Notes under the pieces: generated by a model | The model's database searches: none | What the model was told of the DNA's origin: nothing | The model's input: the letters and a program-made list of their open reading frames with translations, nothing else | Part shown: positions 43,493 through 51,851 of the stretch, one piece after another | How positions within the stretch are numbered: the first letter of the stretch is position 1 | How the letters are laid out: every line of letters begins with the position of its first letter | Translations under genes and position numbers: made by a program | NCBI GenBank assembly: GCA_934216615.1 | Contig: CAKQCB010000004.1 | Location: 1 to 64,000 of the forward strand | Reading direction: 5' to 3' | Length of the DNA stretch: 64,000 nucleotides | Origin: an uncultured Anaerolineae bacterium | GTDB lineage: Bacteria > Chloroflexota > Anaerolineae > Aggregatilineales > Phototrophicaceae

Positions 43493-43525
43493 AAGCGGCG
43501 TATCGCACGATGCGCCGCTTTTTTG
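43493..43525 (+). terminator. Intrinsic terminator after ssb
   Basis: AAGCGGCG (43493-43500) pairs with CGCCGCTT (43513-43520), followed by TTTTT. It lies 25 bp after the ssb stop, just before the convergent gene end. Confidence 0.85.
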
Positions 43526-43527
43526 TG

Positions 43528-45360
43528 TTACTCACCGTCTATCACTTCAAAATGCAGTGCGGCGAGTATCCCCCATGCAGACTCTGGCACGGCTTCGTGG
43601 ATGGCGACATATTCGGCCAGTGCCTCGTCACCCCGTCCGAGCGCCTCCAGCGCCAGGGCACGTCGATAGCCAACTGCAAATTCAAAATTGCCCCACCCAT
43701 CACCTGCTTCACGCTCAAAATCTTCAGGTTGCAATGCCTCAATCATCTCAAGCGCAAGTTCATGACTGGCTTCGTAAAAGCCGCAGAACAACTCACCTGT
43801 AGTCCCGCAATGAAAATTACCACGATCCATTATGAAAGGCGGATCGGTGATAATTTCCGCTTCATCCACTGCATCTGGAGTAGGTTCAGATGGCAAATCG
43901 GTGTCCTGAACATAGATAGGATCGCAACCAGCACGAGATGGGTCTGGCGGAAAATTATCAGAACGCAGCCTGATATCTTCAACCCTTTCATGAATAAACA
44001 TATCAGTAAAGTTATCCCACCTCCCCCAGGCATTGTTATCTTCTCGCAAATCCGCGAACACCTCATGGACTGCCATGCATAATTCCGTTGAAGTATTCAC
44101 TTGATCCAGCGCACCAAACAAGCGTTCCATTAAGAGTGATGCTGGCTGTTCGGAACGCAATTCAGCTACCAGTTCTAACGCCATTTCCCATTGATCAGTC
44201 AGGGCGTAGGCAATTGCTAACCTGAGACGGGCATACTGCCTCTGTTCCTCATTGAGTCTGCGTTGCCAGTCAAGATATCGTTCGGTACCTTCGCGCAGTA
44301 TATCTGGTAACAAAAGTGCATGTTCATAAGCGATAATGGCGTTCTCAAAGTCGCCGGAACGCATCGCCTCTTCTGCGTATCGCAGCGCACAATTGAAGGT
44401 ATCCTCAAAATCCTGACGAGTACTCTGATGCGTATAATATTCACCAGTCCAGGTAAAAACAGTTGTTTGTTCCCAAAAACACCACCAGGAGTCAAATCGA
44501 TGATGGCTCTGCGAAATTTCCGTTTCAGTGAGTGTGTATTCAGCATTAGGTGAAATCTCCTCCATCATAGAGGAACTCCCGGTGCAGTAGCTTAATCTGC
44601 CATCAATCAAATCAAACAGGCTGTTATCTCGCCAGGCAAGAACCCGCATCCGCCGACACTCACCAAAGCCACGGTGAAAGTAATTACCTTCGAGTACAAC
44701 CCATTCGTTTAACCCATCCGCGTTTACGTCATCAATCATCAGGGTGTGCACAATCCCTGTTCTGCCATCAGAACCGCCATACCGCACACCACTGTACCAC
44801 CTTAGTGGAGATAATATGTGGTGATAGCCTTCTAAAGTCGGTTGTAATATCCAATATCCCACATAATTGAAAGACTGATACCCATCGGATGTCTCCCAGC
44901 GTATCTCCCGAACTTCAAGCAGCAGTTCATTGTTGCCATTGCCACTCAGGTCTGCGCGTGTAATCCCAATCCTGAAATTGCTGAATTCGATTTCGTCAGC
45001 AGCATTCAGTGCTTGTGGATTCTCGCGCAGCCAGGCATTGACCATCCATTCATTCCAATTTGCCTGTGTCAGTTCATCAAGAAAGATTGATAAAGAGAGA
45101 GAGTAGTAATTTCGGAATACCAATGATGCATTGCGAAGCAAATCGAAACTCGCCGTTTGATGAAAATTCGGATAACGCCAGAACAGGGTGTTATAGAGCG
45201 CTAACACAAGGTAAGTGTCATCTATGCGTGTTTCATCCAGAATGGCAATCGTTGTTAGATATTCCTCCACATCTGGCACACGCAGGCGATAGCTATCCTC
45301 CGCAGAAGATGAAGAAGTTACAACCAGAAAAAGAAGTGCTAAAAATATAACTCTCCGCAT
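43528..45360 (-). CDS. Secreted TPR/FG-GAP-like protein
   Basis: A 610-residue protein with a signal peptide (IFLALLFLVVTSSSSAE). Two calcium-loop-like segments, DLSGNGNNELLLEV and DVNADGLNEWVVLE, look like FG-GAP/VCBS repeats of a propeller. Around 320-420 and at the C-terminus (FEVA-like ALEALGRGDEALAEYVAIHE) there are TPR-like helices. I do not recognise the family. ATG 45360 is preferred to the in-frame TTG at 45366. It is an isolated gene in the inserted element, convergent with ssb; the function is unknown, possibly surface-related. Confidence 0.65.
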   Translation of the reverse strand: MRRVIFLALLFLVVTSSSSAEDSYRLRVPDVEEYLTTIAILDETRIDDTYLVLALYNTLFWRYPNFHQTASFDLLRNASLVFRNYYSLSLSIFLDELTQANWNEWMVNAWLRENPQALNAADEIEFSNFRIGITRADLSGNGNNELLLEVREIRWETSDGYQSFNYVGYWILQPTLEGYHHILSPLRWYSGVRYGGSDGRTGIVHTLMIDDVNADGLNEWVVLEGNYFHRGFGECRRMRVLAWRDNSLFDLIDGRLSYCTGSSSMMEEISPNAEYTLTETEISQSHHRFDSWWCFWEQTTVFTWTGEYYTHQSTRQDFEDTFNCALRYAEEAMRSGDFENAIIAYEHALLLPDILREGTERYLDWQRRLNEEQRQYARLRLAIAYALTDQWEMALELVAELRSEQPASLLMERLFGALDQVNTSTELCMAVHEVFADLREDNNAWGRWDNFTDMFIHERVEDIRLRSDNFPPDPSRAGCDPIYVQDTDLPSEPTPDAVDEAEIITDPPFIMDRGNFHCGTTGELFCGFYEASHELALEMIEALQPEDFEREAGDGWGNFEFAVGYRRALALEALGRGDEALAEYVAIHEAVPESAWGILAALHFEVIDGE

Positions 45361-45672
45361 CACCAACCCTCACGTCATCTGCCGATACCTTCATTGTACT
45401 CCGTTGTCTTGATCGAATTCCGCACGAATAGATAACGATTTGCGTTTACTTCTCTCGCACACCGCAGCGCGGCTAGTATGCGGCACGAGGTCACCCCCTA
45501 TCCAGCACCGGCGGGCAGGTACGCCAGTACCATCCTGCGGACGGGACTGCCGAACCACCCGTCTATCCGCAAGCGGCTTGCTGGACAGGCTCCCCCTTCT
45601 GTGCCGCCCCGCGTGGGTGAGCGTTGTGCTCGCCCGTGCTGGACGGTTTCCAGCGTGTGAGGAGTTGTCATC
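45361..45672. other. 312-bp gap before the sigma-like gene
   Basis: A 60-codon frame (45478-45660) is open but has no ribosome site or recognisable sequence and an odd Pro/Arg-rich composition, so I do not call it a gene. GC-rich, no clear hairpin with a T-run. Probably the regulatory region of the sigma-like gene. Confidence 0.3.
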
Positions 45673-46545
45673 ATGACTGAATCACGTTTTGGTATTCGCC
45701 CGTTTCCCCGTGTCGCGACCTATCCCACCAGTTGGAGCGGTGAAATGACCTTCGAGCAAATCTCAGAGGACATTCGTCCACGCGCCGCTAGGATGCTGCT
45801 ACGTCAGTATCGCGTCTGGGCGCAGGATTTGGACGACTGCCTGCAAAATGGACTGATGTATGTCTGGGAGCAGCTTGCCGCTAACCGGGATTTCCTCGCC
45901 AGGAAGAGTCGGTTTGAAGCGGCTCTCATCGTTTGCTATCGGTCAAAGTCTACCAGCATCCGTAAGCAGAATCTTCGCTACGAATACATGGAAGACTTCT
46001 GGGCGAAAAACGATTTCAAGCATCCCGACGAGATGCGGATTGGCGGCTTGGAGCGCTTCAAAATCGCCGGTGAACGCTGGGCGACGTGGGCAACGCTCAC
46101 GGACATCCGCATCGACATCGAACGCGCCGTGCTGACGGTTTATGAGCAGGTGAAGGACGATCCTGCCGGGTTGCTGGCACTCTACGCCGCGACGACGTGT
46201 GTGACCAGCAAAGACCTAGCGTATGTCGTGCCCGGCAAAGGCGAGGATGCTATTCGCTGGCGGGCGGCGGCCATTCGCAACCAGCTACGCGGGATGTTGG
46301 GCACGCTCCAGCGCGAGCAACCGACCTGGCGCGAGAAGTTCGACGCAGGTGAGGTTGAACCAGCGATGAAGCTGCTGGAACGGCATCCAGAGCATGACAT
46401 CAAACACGCCGCCATTCGTGGACTGATCGAAGGCAAGAGTTCGCGGCAGGCAGCGACGGCATTCGGTCATAACGTCAACACGCTGCAACACCATCGCCGA
46501 CGGGCGAACAAGGAACTCGCACAGGTCTACGGCTGCACCGCATGA
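45673..46545 (+). CDS. Sigma-70-like/HTH transcription factor
   Basis: A 290-residue protein. Residues about 34-70 (IRPRAARMLLRQYRVWAQDLDDCLQNGLMYVWEQL) resemble sigma region 2, and the C-terminus (IRGLIEGKSSRQAATAFGHNVNTLQHHRRRANKELA) looks like a sigma region 4/LuxR-type HTH. The middle is longer than in ECF factors. It sits directly upstream of the defence operon on the same strand, separated by a hairpin and 177 bp. It could drive the element's own promoters; this is an inference. Confidence 0.62.
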   Translation: MTESRFGIRPFPRVATYPTSWSGEMTFEQISEDIRPRAARMLLRQYRVWAQDLDDCLQNGLMYVWEQLAANRDFLARKSRFEAALIVCYRSKSTSIRKQNLRYEYMEDFWAKNDFKHPDEMRIGGLERFKIAGERWATWATLTDIRIDIERAVLTVYEQVKDDPAGLLALYAATTCVTSKDLAYVVPGKGEDAIRWRAAAIRNQLRGMLGTLQREQPTWREKFDAGEVEPAMKLLERHPEHDIKHAAIRGLIEGKSSRQAATAFGHNVNTLQHHRRRANKELAQVYGCTA

Positions 46546-46568
46546 GGTCAGCCGTTTTAGTTTCTATG

Positions 46569-46602
46569 GCTGGTGAACGTGTAAACAGGCACGTTCATCA
46601 GC
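46569..46602 (+). terminator. Hairpin after the sigma-like gene
   Basis: GCTGGTGAACGTG (46569-46581) pairs with 46590-46602 with one G-T wobble and an 8-nt loop, followed by a short T-containing stretch (TATTCTC). A modest terminator that separates the regulator from the defence operon. Confidence 0.55.
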
Positions 46603-46721
46603 TATTCTCAAGGCGATGTGTAGGACAATTGACTTTGCTTAGCTCATCATTGAGACTATCATTAAAGGTATATTGATACGAATCTCCATATCCCATCCAG
46701 CGAATTACAGAGGCAGGTAGG

Positions 46722-49700
46722 ATGCAGTCTATTTTTGAAGTATGTGAACCTCGTCCTGAAGTTTTATCAGGTGAACTACGAGAAGAGATTTTTGCGGCGC
46801 GCTTGCGCGATGTGTTGGAAAATCGAGCTGATCCAGTCTATCAAGATGCAGAACTTTTTTTTGACAATACTTATCCGACTGAAGGTCTGAGGGTCGTTCT
46901 AAGAGAAGTGATGGGGCGTCTTTCGGGTCACAATCCCGATAATAACGCCATCATCCGGCTTGAAACTGCCTTTGGTGGCGGCAAAACCCACAACCTAATT
47001 GCACTTTATCATATCGCAAGTGGATATACACCCAATCAGTCTTTTCTGGATTCAAACTTTGTCTTGCCTGCCAATTCTATACAAATTGCGGGGGTGGTGG
47101 GCACAGATCTACAGCCCTCACTCAACCACGGTGATGTCACAACATATACGCTCTGGGGGGAACTTGCCTATCAACTGGCGGGCGAACAAGGTTATGCATT
47201 GGTCGCCGATAGTGAGCAAACAAAAACCGCTCCAGGTTCAGTAATCCTTGAAAGCATTGTGGGTGAAAAACCGACGCTAATTATGCTGGATGAAATTGCG
47301 CGACATCTTCGCTCTGCCAAGACGGTTCCAACTGCAACCGGAAAATCGGACTTGGCGGAGCAGACTGTCGCATTCCTTATGTCGCTTTTTGAATTTGCTG
47401 CCAGCCGCGACAATGTGGTGGTGGTATTTACCCTTGCAAGTGCTTCTGACGCATTTGGGAACGAAAGCGAAGAACTCAAACAACAGATCGAACAGAGTTT
47501 CAACGAGATCAGGCGTATCTCCGCACGTCAGGAGCGAGTGATTACACCTACCGCAGAGACAGAGATTGCTGCGATTGTGACACACCGCCTCTTCCGCTTT
47601 GTTGACGAACAAGCGGCTCTCGAAACAGCACATGCTTTTGGAGAATACTACCATCATATTGCTGAGCAAAACGCAGACATTCCTCAGCGCGCCTTGCGTG
47701 CCGAGTATCTCCATGAAATAGAGACGAATTATCCGTTTCATCCTGAAGTACTCAACACGCTCAATCGAAAAACTTCCACAATTCCGAACTTCCAGCGGAC
47801 GCGCGGCGCTTTGCGGTTGCTCGCCATGGTCATTCGTGATCTGTGGGAATCACAGCCAGAGCAAACGTACCTGATTCATCCACATCATATCAATCTGGCG
47901 GTGGAGAAGATTGCTAATGATCTCACCAGCCGCCTTGAACGTCCGCGATTTAAACAGGTCATTGAAGCGGACATTATCAGCCTCCAACCTGGTTCTCAAG
48001 CCCATGCACAAATGATTGATGAGATGGCAGGAGGCGGACCCGCTACGAGATATGTGGCGACAACGGTTTTCATTCACAGCCTTACTCAAGGTACGGCATC
48101 CGGTGTAGACCCATCCGATCTCATTCTGGCAACGATCAAACCCGGCGACGATCCAGCACTTGTCTTGAGGGCTGTCAATCGGCTGGTGGAAAAGGGCTGG
48201 TTTATTGAGTACGACGGACGGCGCTACCGCTTCAAGACCGAACCTTCCATCAACAAAATTATCACGGATGAGATGGGCGCGGTGGGTCAGGTTGCGCCCA
48301 AAATGGAACTCGACCACCGTATCAGACAGATATGGAAGCGAGGTTTTTTCGAGCCGGTTTACTTCCCCAGTGAACCCGGCGGCGTTGACGATGATACGAA
48401 GCTGCCCAAACTGGTTGTCGTCCACTATGACGCGGCACGAGCGACCATCGAAGAAGCTGAGCCACCCGAACTGGTGATGAGCATCTTCAACTACGCAGGC
48501 ACACAACAGGGATACCGCACACACAAGAACAATCTGATCTTCCTAGTCGCTGACCGAGGGCAGATCGACAATATGGTGACTGTGGCGCAGCGTTACCTTG
48601 CGGTGCAGAGGATCACCAACGATCCGCAGCGCATGGGCGAATTCTTCGATGAACAGCGTCGTAAATTGCAGGAGATGGCGAAGAGCATCGAACTGGATGT
48701 GCGCGTAGCCATCACCAAAGCCTATCGCTGGCTGTTCTATCCCAGTGCAGAAGCGCCGCAGCAGCACGCGAACCTCGCCCGTGAGCAGCTCCCGCCGCAG
48801 GATCAAGGGGATGTCAACCAGGATCAGAGCGCTGTTGTCCTGCGCGTGCTGAAACAGCTGGAGAAGGTCCTGACCAACGACTCTGCCACCCTGCCCGCGC
48901 AGTACGTCAAATCGCGTGCCTGGAACATCGGACAGGAAGAGATCAGCACGGAAGATATGCGTAAAGCCTTCGCACGCAAGATGAACATGCGAATGCTGCT
49001 GGACATCAACCAACTGAAAAAGGCGATCCAGAACGGCATTCAGCAGAAAGTGTGGGTGTACTACACAGCCCAGGAAGGCGTAGGGTATAATCATCAGTCG
49101 CCACCCGCTGCCATCCAGATCAGCGATGATACATATCTTTACACACCAGAAGCTTATCAAACCAAAGGCTGGGCGATCAAAGGTGTGACCCCCATCGTCC
49201 AGCCTGATCCAGTGGGTGAAGCTGAAGACTATGATCTTCCAGTTCCGCTTGGCGGCTCCAGCGGAGGCTATACTGGCGGTAACACGAACGTCATCACGCC
49301 GCAACCGACTCCACAGGTTCAGCTACGTGGCGAAGGCGCACCCGCACAGGCGACGCAAGGTCTTTTGGATGCGTGCAGCGACCGTAAGGTGACGCACGTT
49401 GGCGAGCTGGTGATTACCATCGAAGGTGAAGACAAACAGGGCGCAGCCGAGGTTCGCGCACTGGGACTGGCAATTCCCCAACTCGGACGTGCCGACTATT
49501 GGATTGAGCAGGAAATCACGGCTGAGTTTGGCGGTGGCGAAAACGTCCAGATCGGATACAGCGGTGGATGGGATCGCTACAAGCGCATGAAGCAGTTTAC
49601 GGACAGCTTCGCGAATGAAAACGACCTGCGTCTGGTGGCAAAGACCCGCCTGACGATGGGCTTCCCGGATGGACTGGAACTGGCAGGCAACCAGTTCAAC

Positions 49701-49772
49701 ACCATGGTCGAGGTGTTCTCAACCCTCGGCTTCGGTCATATGATCGTCGGGGCGCAACCTTATGAGGAGTAA
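46722..49772 (+). CDS. DUF499 P-loop ATPase, phage-defence type (BrxC/PglY relative)
   Basis: 1016 residues. The Walker A motif is in ETAFGGGKTHNLIALYH (about residue 88) and Walker B in PTLIMLDEIARHL (about 186-198), the DUF499 signature shared with BrxC/PglY. The central part has the RLVEKGWFIEYDGRRYRF winged-helix-like segment; the C-terminal 150 residues include a LVITIEGEDKQGA domain. It is the first of five co-directional genes, with a 4-bp gap to the next one. In such systems the ATPase is thought to control or move the effector on DNA. GC content rises clearly from about codon 510 onward. Confidence 0.85.
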   Translation: MQSIFEVCEPRPEVLSGELREEIFAARLRDVLENRADPVYQDAELFFDNTYPTEGLRVVLREVMGRLSGHNPDNNAIIRLETAFGGGKTHNLIALYHIASGYTPNQSFLDSNFVLPANSIQIAGVVGTDLQPSLNHGDVTTYTLWGELAYQLAGEQGYALVADSEQTKTAPGSVILESIVGEKPTLIMLDEIARHLRSAKTVPTATGKSDLAEQTVAFLMSLFEFAASRDNVVVVFTLASASDAFGNESEELKQQIEQSFNEIRRISARQERVITPTAETEIAAIVTHRLFRFVDEQAALETAHAFGEYYHHIAEQNADIPQRALRAEYLHEIETNYPFHPEVLNTLNRKTSTIPNFQRTRGALRLLAMVIRDLWESQPEQTYLIHPHHINLAVEKIANDLTSRLERPRFKQVIEADIISLQPGSQAHAQMIDEMAGGGPATRYVATTVFIHSLTQGTASGVDPSDLILATIKPGDDPALVLRAVNRLVEKGWFIEYDGRRYRFKTEPSINKIITDEMGAVGQVAPKMELDHRIRQIWKRGFFEPVYFPSEPGGVDDDTKLPKLVVVHYDAARATIEEAEPPELVMSIFNYAGTQQGYRTHKNNLIFLVADRGQIDNMVTVAQRYLAVQRITNDPQRMGEFFDEQRRKLQEMAKSIELDVRVAITKAYRWLFYPSAEAPQQHANLAREQLPPQDQGDVNQDQSAVVLRVLKQLEKVLTNDSATLPAQYVKSRAWNIGQEEISTEDMRKAFARKMNMRMLLDINQLKKAIQNGIQQKVWVYYTAQEGVGYNHQSPPAAIQISDDTYLYTPEAYQTKGWAIKGVTPIVQPDPVGEAEDYDLPVPLGGSSGGYTGGNTNVITPQPTPQVQLRGEGAPAQATQGLLDACSDRKVTHVGELVITIEGEDKQGAAEVRALGLAIPQLGRADYWIEQEITAEFGGGENVQIGYSGGWDRYKRMKQFTDSFANENDLRLVAKTRLTMGFPDGLELAGNQFNTMVEVFSTLGFGHMIVGAQPYEE

Positions 49773-49775
49773 CAG

Positions 49776-50663
49776 ATGAAAGCACTATCCATCCGCCAGC
49801 CCTGGGCGGAACTCATTTTACAGGGACGAAAAACTATCGAGCTGCGGACGTGGAGCACAACCCACCGAGGCGCATTGGCACTCCACGCAGCACAGAAGAT
49901 GAAGACGGAAAACTGCGAAACCTACGACCTCGACCCGGAGACGCTCACACGCGGCGCGCTGATAGGGCGCGTTGACCTGGTGGATGTGGTTGAACTGGAT
50001 GAAGCGCAGTACGAGGCGCTGCGAGACGAGCACCTCAGCCAGAAGGAGTGGCCGGGCGGCCTGTATGGATGGCGATTCAGCCATCCGACCCGATTGGAGG
50101 AACCCATTACCATGAATGGCAAACAGGGGCTTTTCACCATCGAGAATGATCTCATCACCACCGATGCGCCCACCGTACAGAGCGTCGCGAAACCCGCACC
50201 CGCGCCGTTAGAAATCGAGGGCGATTACGACCCGACACATCCGTTTGAGGTGATTGTCGAACCGCGCGATGAGAACACCTATGCGCTGGCGCTGTACCAG
50301 TGGCCGTTCAAGGCGAACGGGGTGAAACCGCAGGCGAAGAAGGTGGTCATGGTCAGTGGGGTGAACCTGCAAGCCATCGCCGATCATGTGATTGATGCCA
50401 TCAAGAAATCTGGCTATAAGACGACTGACCTATCGCCACGTCGCCGTGTGCCCTTCCGCATGACCGAGGAGACAGGCGTGCGGCTGGGGCTGCTCTTCCT
50501 GACCGTTGCGCCGCTGTCACGGCTGGATCGGATCGAGACGATCTCGCGTGAACTGCGCGACATGCCTTCCGAAGAGGCATACTACTGGTACAGCAAATGC
50601 ACGACACCAGATTATGCGGGTCGTGCCCAACAAGCCTTACGTGTTCTACTCGCTGCGGAATAA
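49776..50663 (+). CDS. ASCH-domain protein with C-terminal DUF7680-like domain
   Basis: Residues 1-125 are an ASCH domain (MKALSIRQPWAELILQGRKT followed by IELRTW and RGALALHAA), a nucleic-acid-binding or modified-base-reading fold. After a linker, residues about 145-295 form a second domain with VVMVSGVNLQAIADHVIDAI, GVRLGLLFLTVAPL and EEAYYWYSKCT, which I match from memory to DUF7680, seen in predicted defence operons. The fusion could couple recognition of modified DNA to the ATPase and methylase encoded beside it. It starts 4 bp after the DUF499 gene with GAGGAG upstream. Confidence 0.65.
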   Translation: MKALSIRQPWAELILQGRKTIELRTWSTTHRGALALHAAQKMKTENCETYDLDPETLTRGALIGRVDLVDVVELDEAQYEALRDEHLSQKEWPGGLYGWRFSHPTRLEEPITMNGKQGLFTIENDLITTDAPTVQSVAKPAPAPLEIEGDYDPTHPFEVIVEPRDENTYALALYQWPFKANGVKPQAKKVVMVSGVNLQAIADHVIDAIKKSGYKTTDLSPRRRVPFRMTEETGVRLGLLFLTVAPLSRLDRIETISRELRDMPSEEAYYWYSKCTTPDYAGRAQQALRVLLAAE

Positions 50664-50675
50664 GGTTTTGAAGTA

Positions 50676-51824
50676 ATGGATTCGGATTTTGAAGTAGATA
50701 TACTTGGAAAAACATCTCAGTTATCATCGGATGCTTTTGCTCAGCTAAACGCTGAGTGGATATTGCTCAAAATGATTCGTGATGGGTTTCATGTCGCTGC
50801 CAACACATCGCAACCCCCAACCTATAACGAGGCATTAGTCCATGCGATAGAGCTTGCACCCAGAATATTTGCCAGTGACAATCGTCTCCTCACACGTTCA
50901 AATGAGAGCATGAACGCACGGGCTTTTCGAGAGACCGCACGGGCCTTATCAATCAGTGAAAGACAGGAGGTGACTCCTGTAGAAGCAGTTGACCGCGAAA
51001 TTCGACAAACGCGGAATCTAATCACTCTAGCTGGAGATGATGATACCGCTGGTTTGCGGAAACGTCTCACCGATTTACAAGTAATACGCTCGGAACTGGA
51101 AGAAAAGAACGTCACCGAAACTCAGATGATTGTTCGTGACACATTTCAGGCACGTCGCAGAGATATATTCCCAACAACAAATATACATCCAATCTTCTCT
51201 GGCACAGGCTACACCGAATACGAATTGCCACATGATCGAGGTATGCGTGTGAGATGTACTCACCCTGATCCACCTGAATGGTCAATGGGTGGGGATATGA
51301 TTTTTGAACACCATGACCTTGAAAATGAAAAGGTACGGATAGCCATTCTTCAGTACAAAATCTGGGACGGCTTACGAATCAGCAAACCGCCCTCAGAAGC
51401 AGAACGCATTGAAAACCAGTTGAAGCGAATGTCTGATGCTTTTTGCACCGCAGATGTATGTATGAAGAAGCTTATCGATAGCCCTTATCGTTTACCTTAT
51501 TGTGCAGCGTTCTTGCGCCCAACCGATCAACTACAAAGCGTAGATAGTCGCCATGCTTCCACTGGATACCATATTCCAGTCTGTAAACTGGATTCCATGT
51601 GGGAAGAAACAGGTCGAGGCGGGCATCGCATTCCAAAAGAGAAGTTTGTGAACTCAACAGTTACATCAAACGCTTTTGAAGAGATGTTTAATGGAAATAT
51701 GCTCGGATCAGACTGGATGACCTACGATGAAGCCGAAGAACTCTACAAGAAACATAAAATACTGACCGACACTGAACAGATTAATCTGCATATCCAGGTG
51801 ATTCCCTCTACGCGAATCGCCTGA
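50676..51824 (+). CDS. Unassigned defence-operon protein, candidate PD-(D/E)xK nuclease
   Basis: A 382-residue protein that I do not recognise as a family. Residues 205-230 read GGDMIFEH...VRIAILQYKIWD: an Asp at 207 ending one strand and Q226-Y-K228 on the next match the D...(E/Q)xK pattern of restriction-type nucleases, including the QxK variant. The N-terminal 160 residues are helical, with an IRSELEEKNVTETQ segment that may be a coiled coil. It lies 13 bp after the ASCH gene and 28 bp before the methylase gene. It would be the nuclease arm of the system, if the motif is real. AT-richer than the ASCH gene. Confidence 0.5.
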   Translation: MDSDFEVDILGKTSQLSSDAFAQLNAEWILLKMIRDGFHVAANTSQPPTYNEALVHAIELAPRIFASDNRLLTRSNESMNARAFRETARALSISERQEVTPVEAVDREIRQTRNLITLAGDDDTAGLRKRLTDLQVIRSELEEKNVTETQMIVRDTFQARRRDIFPTTNIHPIFSGTGYTEYELPHDRGMRVRCTHPDPPEWSMGGDMIFEHHDLENEKVRIAILQYKIWDGLRISKPPSEAERIENQLKRMSDAFCTADVCMKKLIDSPYRLPYCAAFLRPTDQLQSVDSRHASTGYHIPVCKLDSMWEETGRGGHRIPKEKFVNSTVTSNAFEEMFNGNMLGSDWMTYDEAEELYKKHKILTDTEQINLHIQVIPSTRIA

Positions 51825-51851
51825 CGATGATAAACCTGAATTGAGGATTTA

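Noticed and set aside
45478..45660. A 60-codon frame before the sigma-like gene
   Set aside because: No ribosome site, Pro/Arg-rich shadow-like composition and no known family.
47850..48524. A 224-codon minus-strand frame
   Set aside because: Shadow of the DUF499 gene.
48543..49304. A 253-codon minus-strand frame
   Set aside because: Shadow of the GC-rich part of the DUF499 gene; no motif and no ribosome site.
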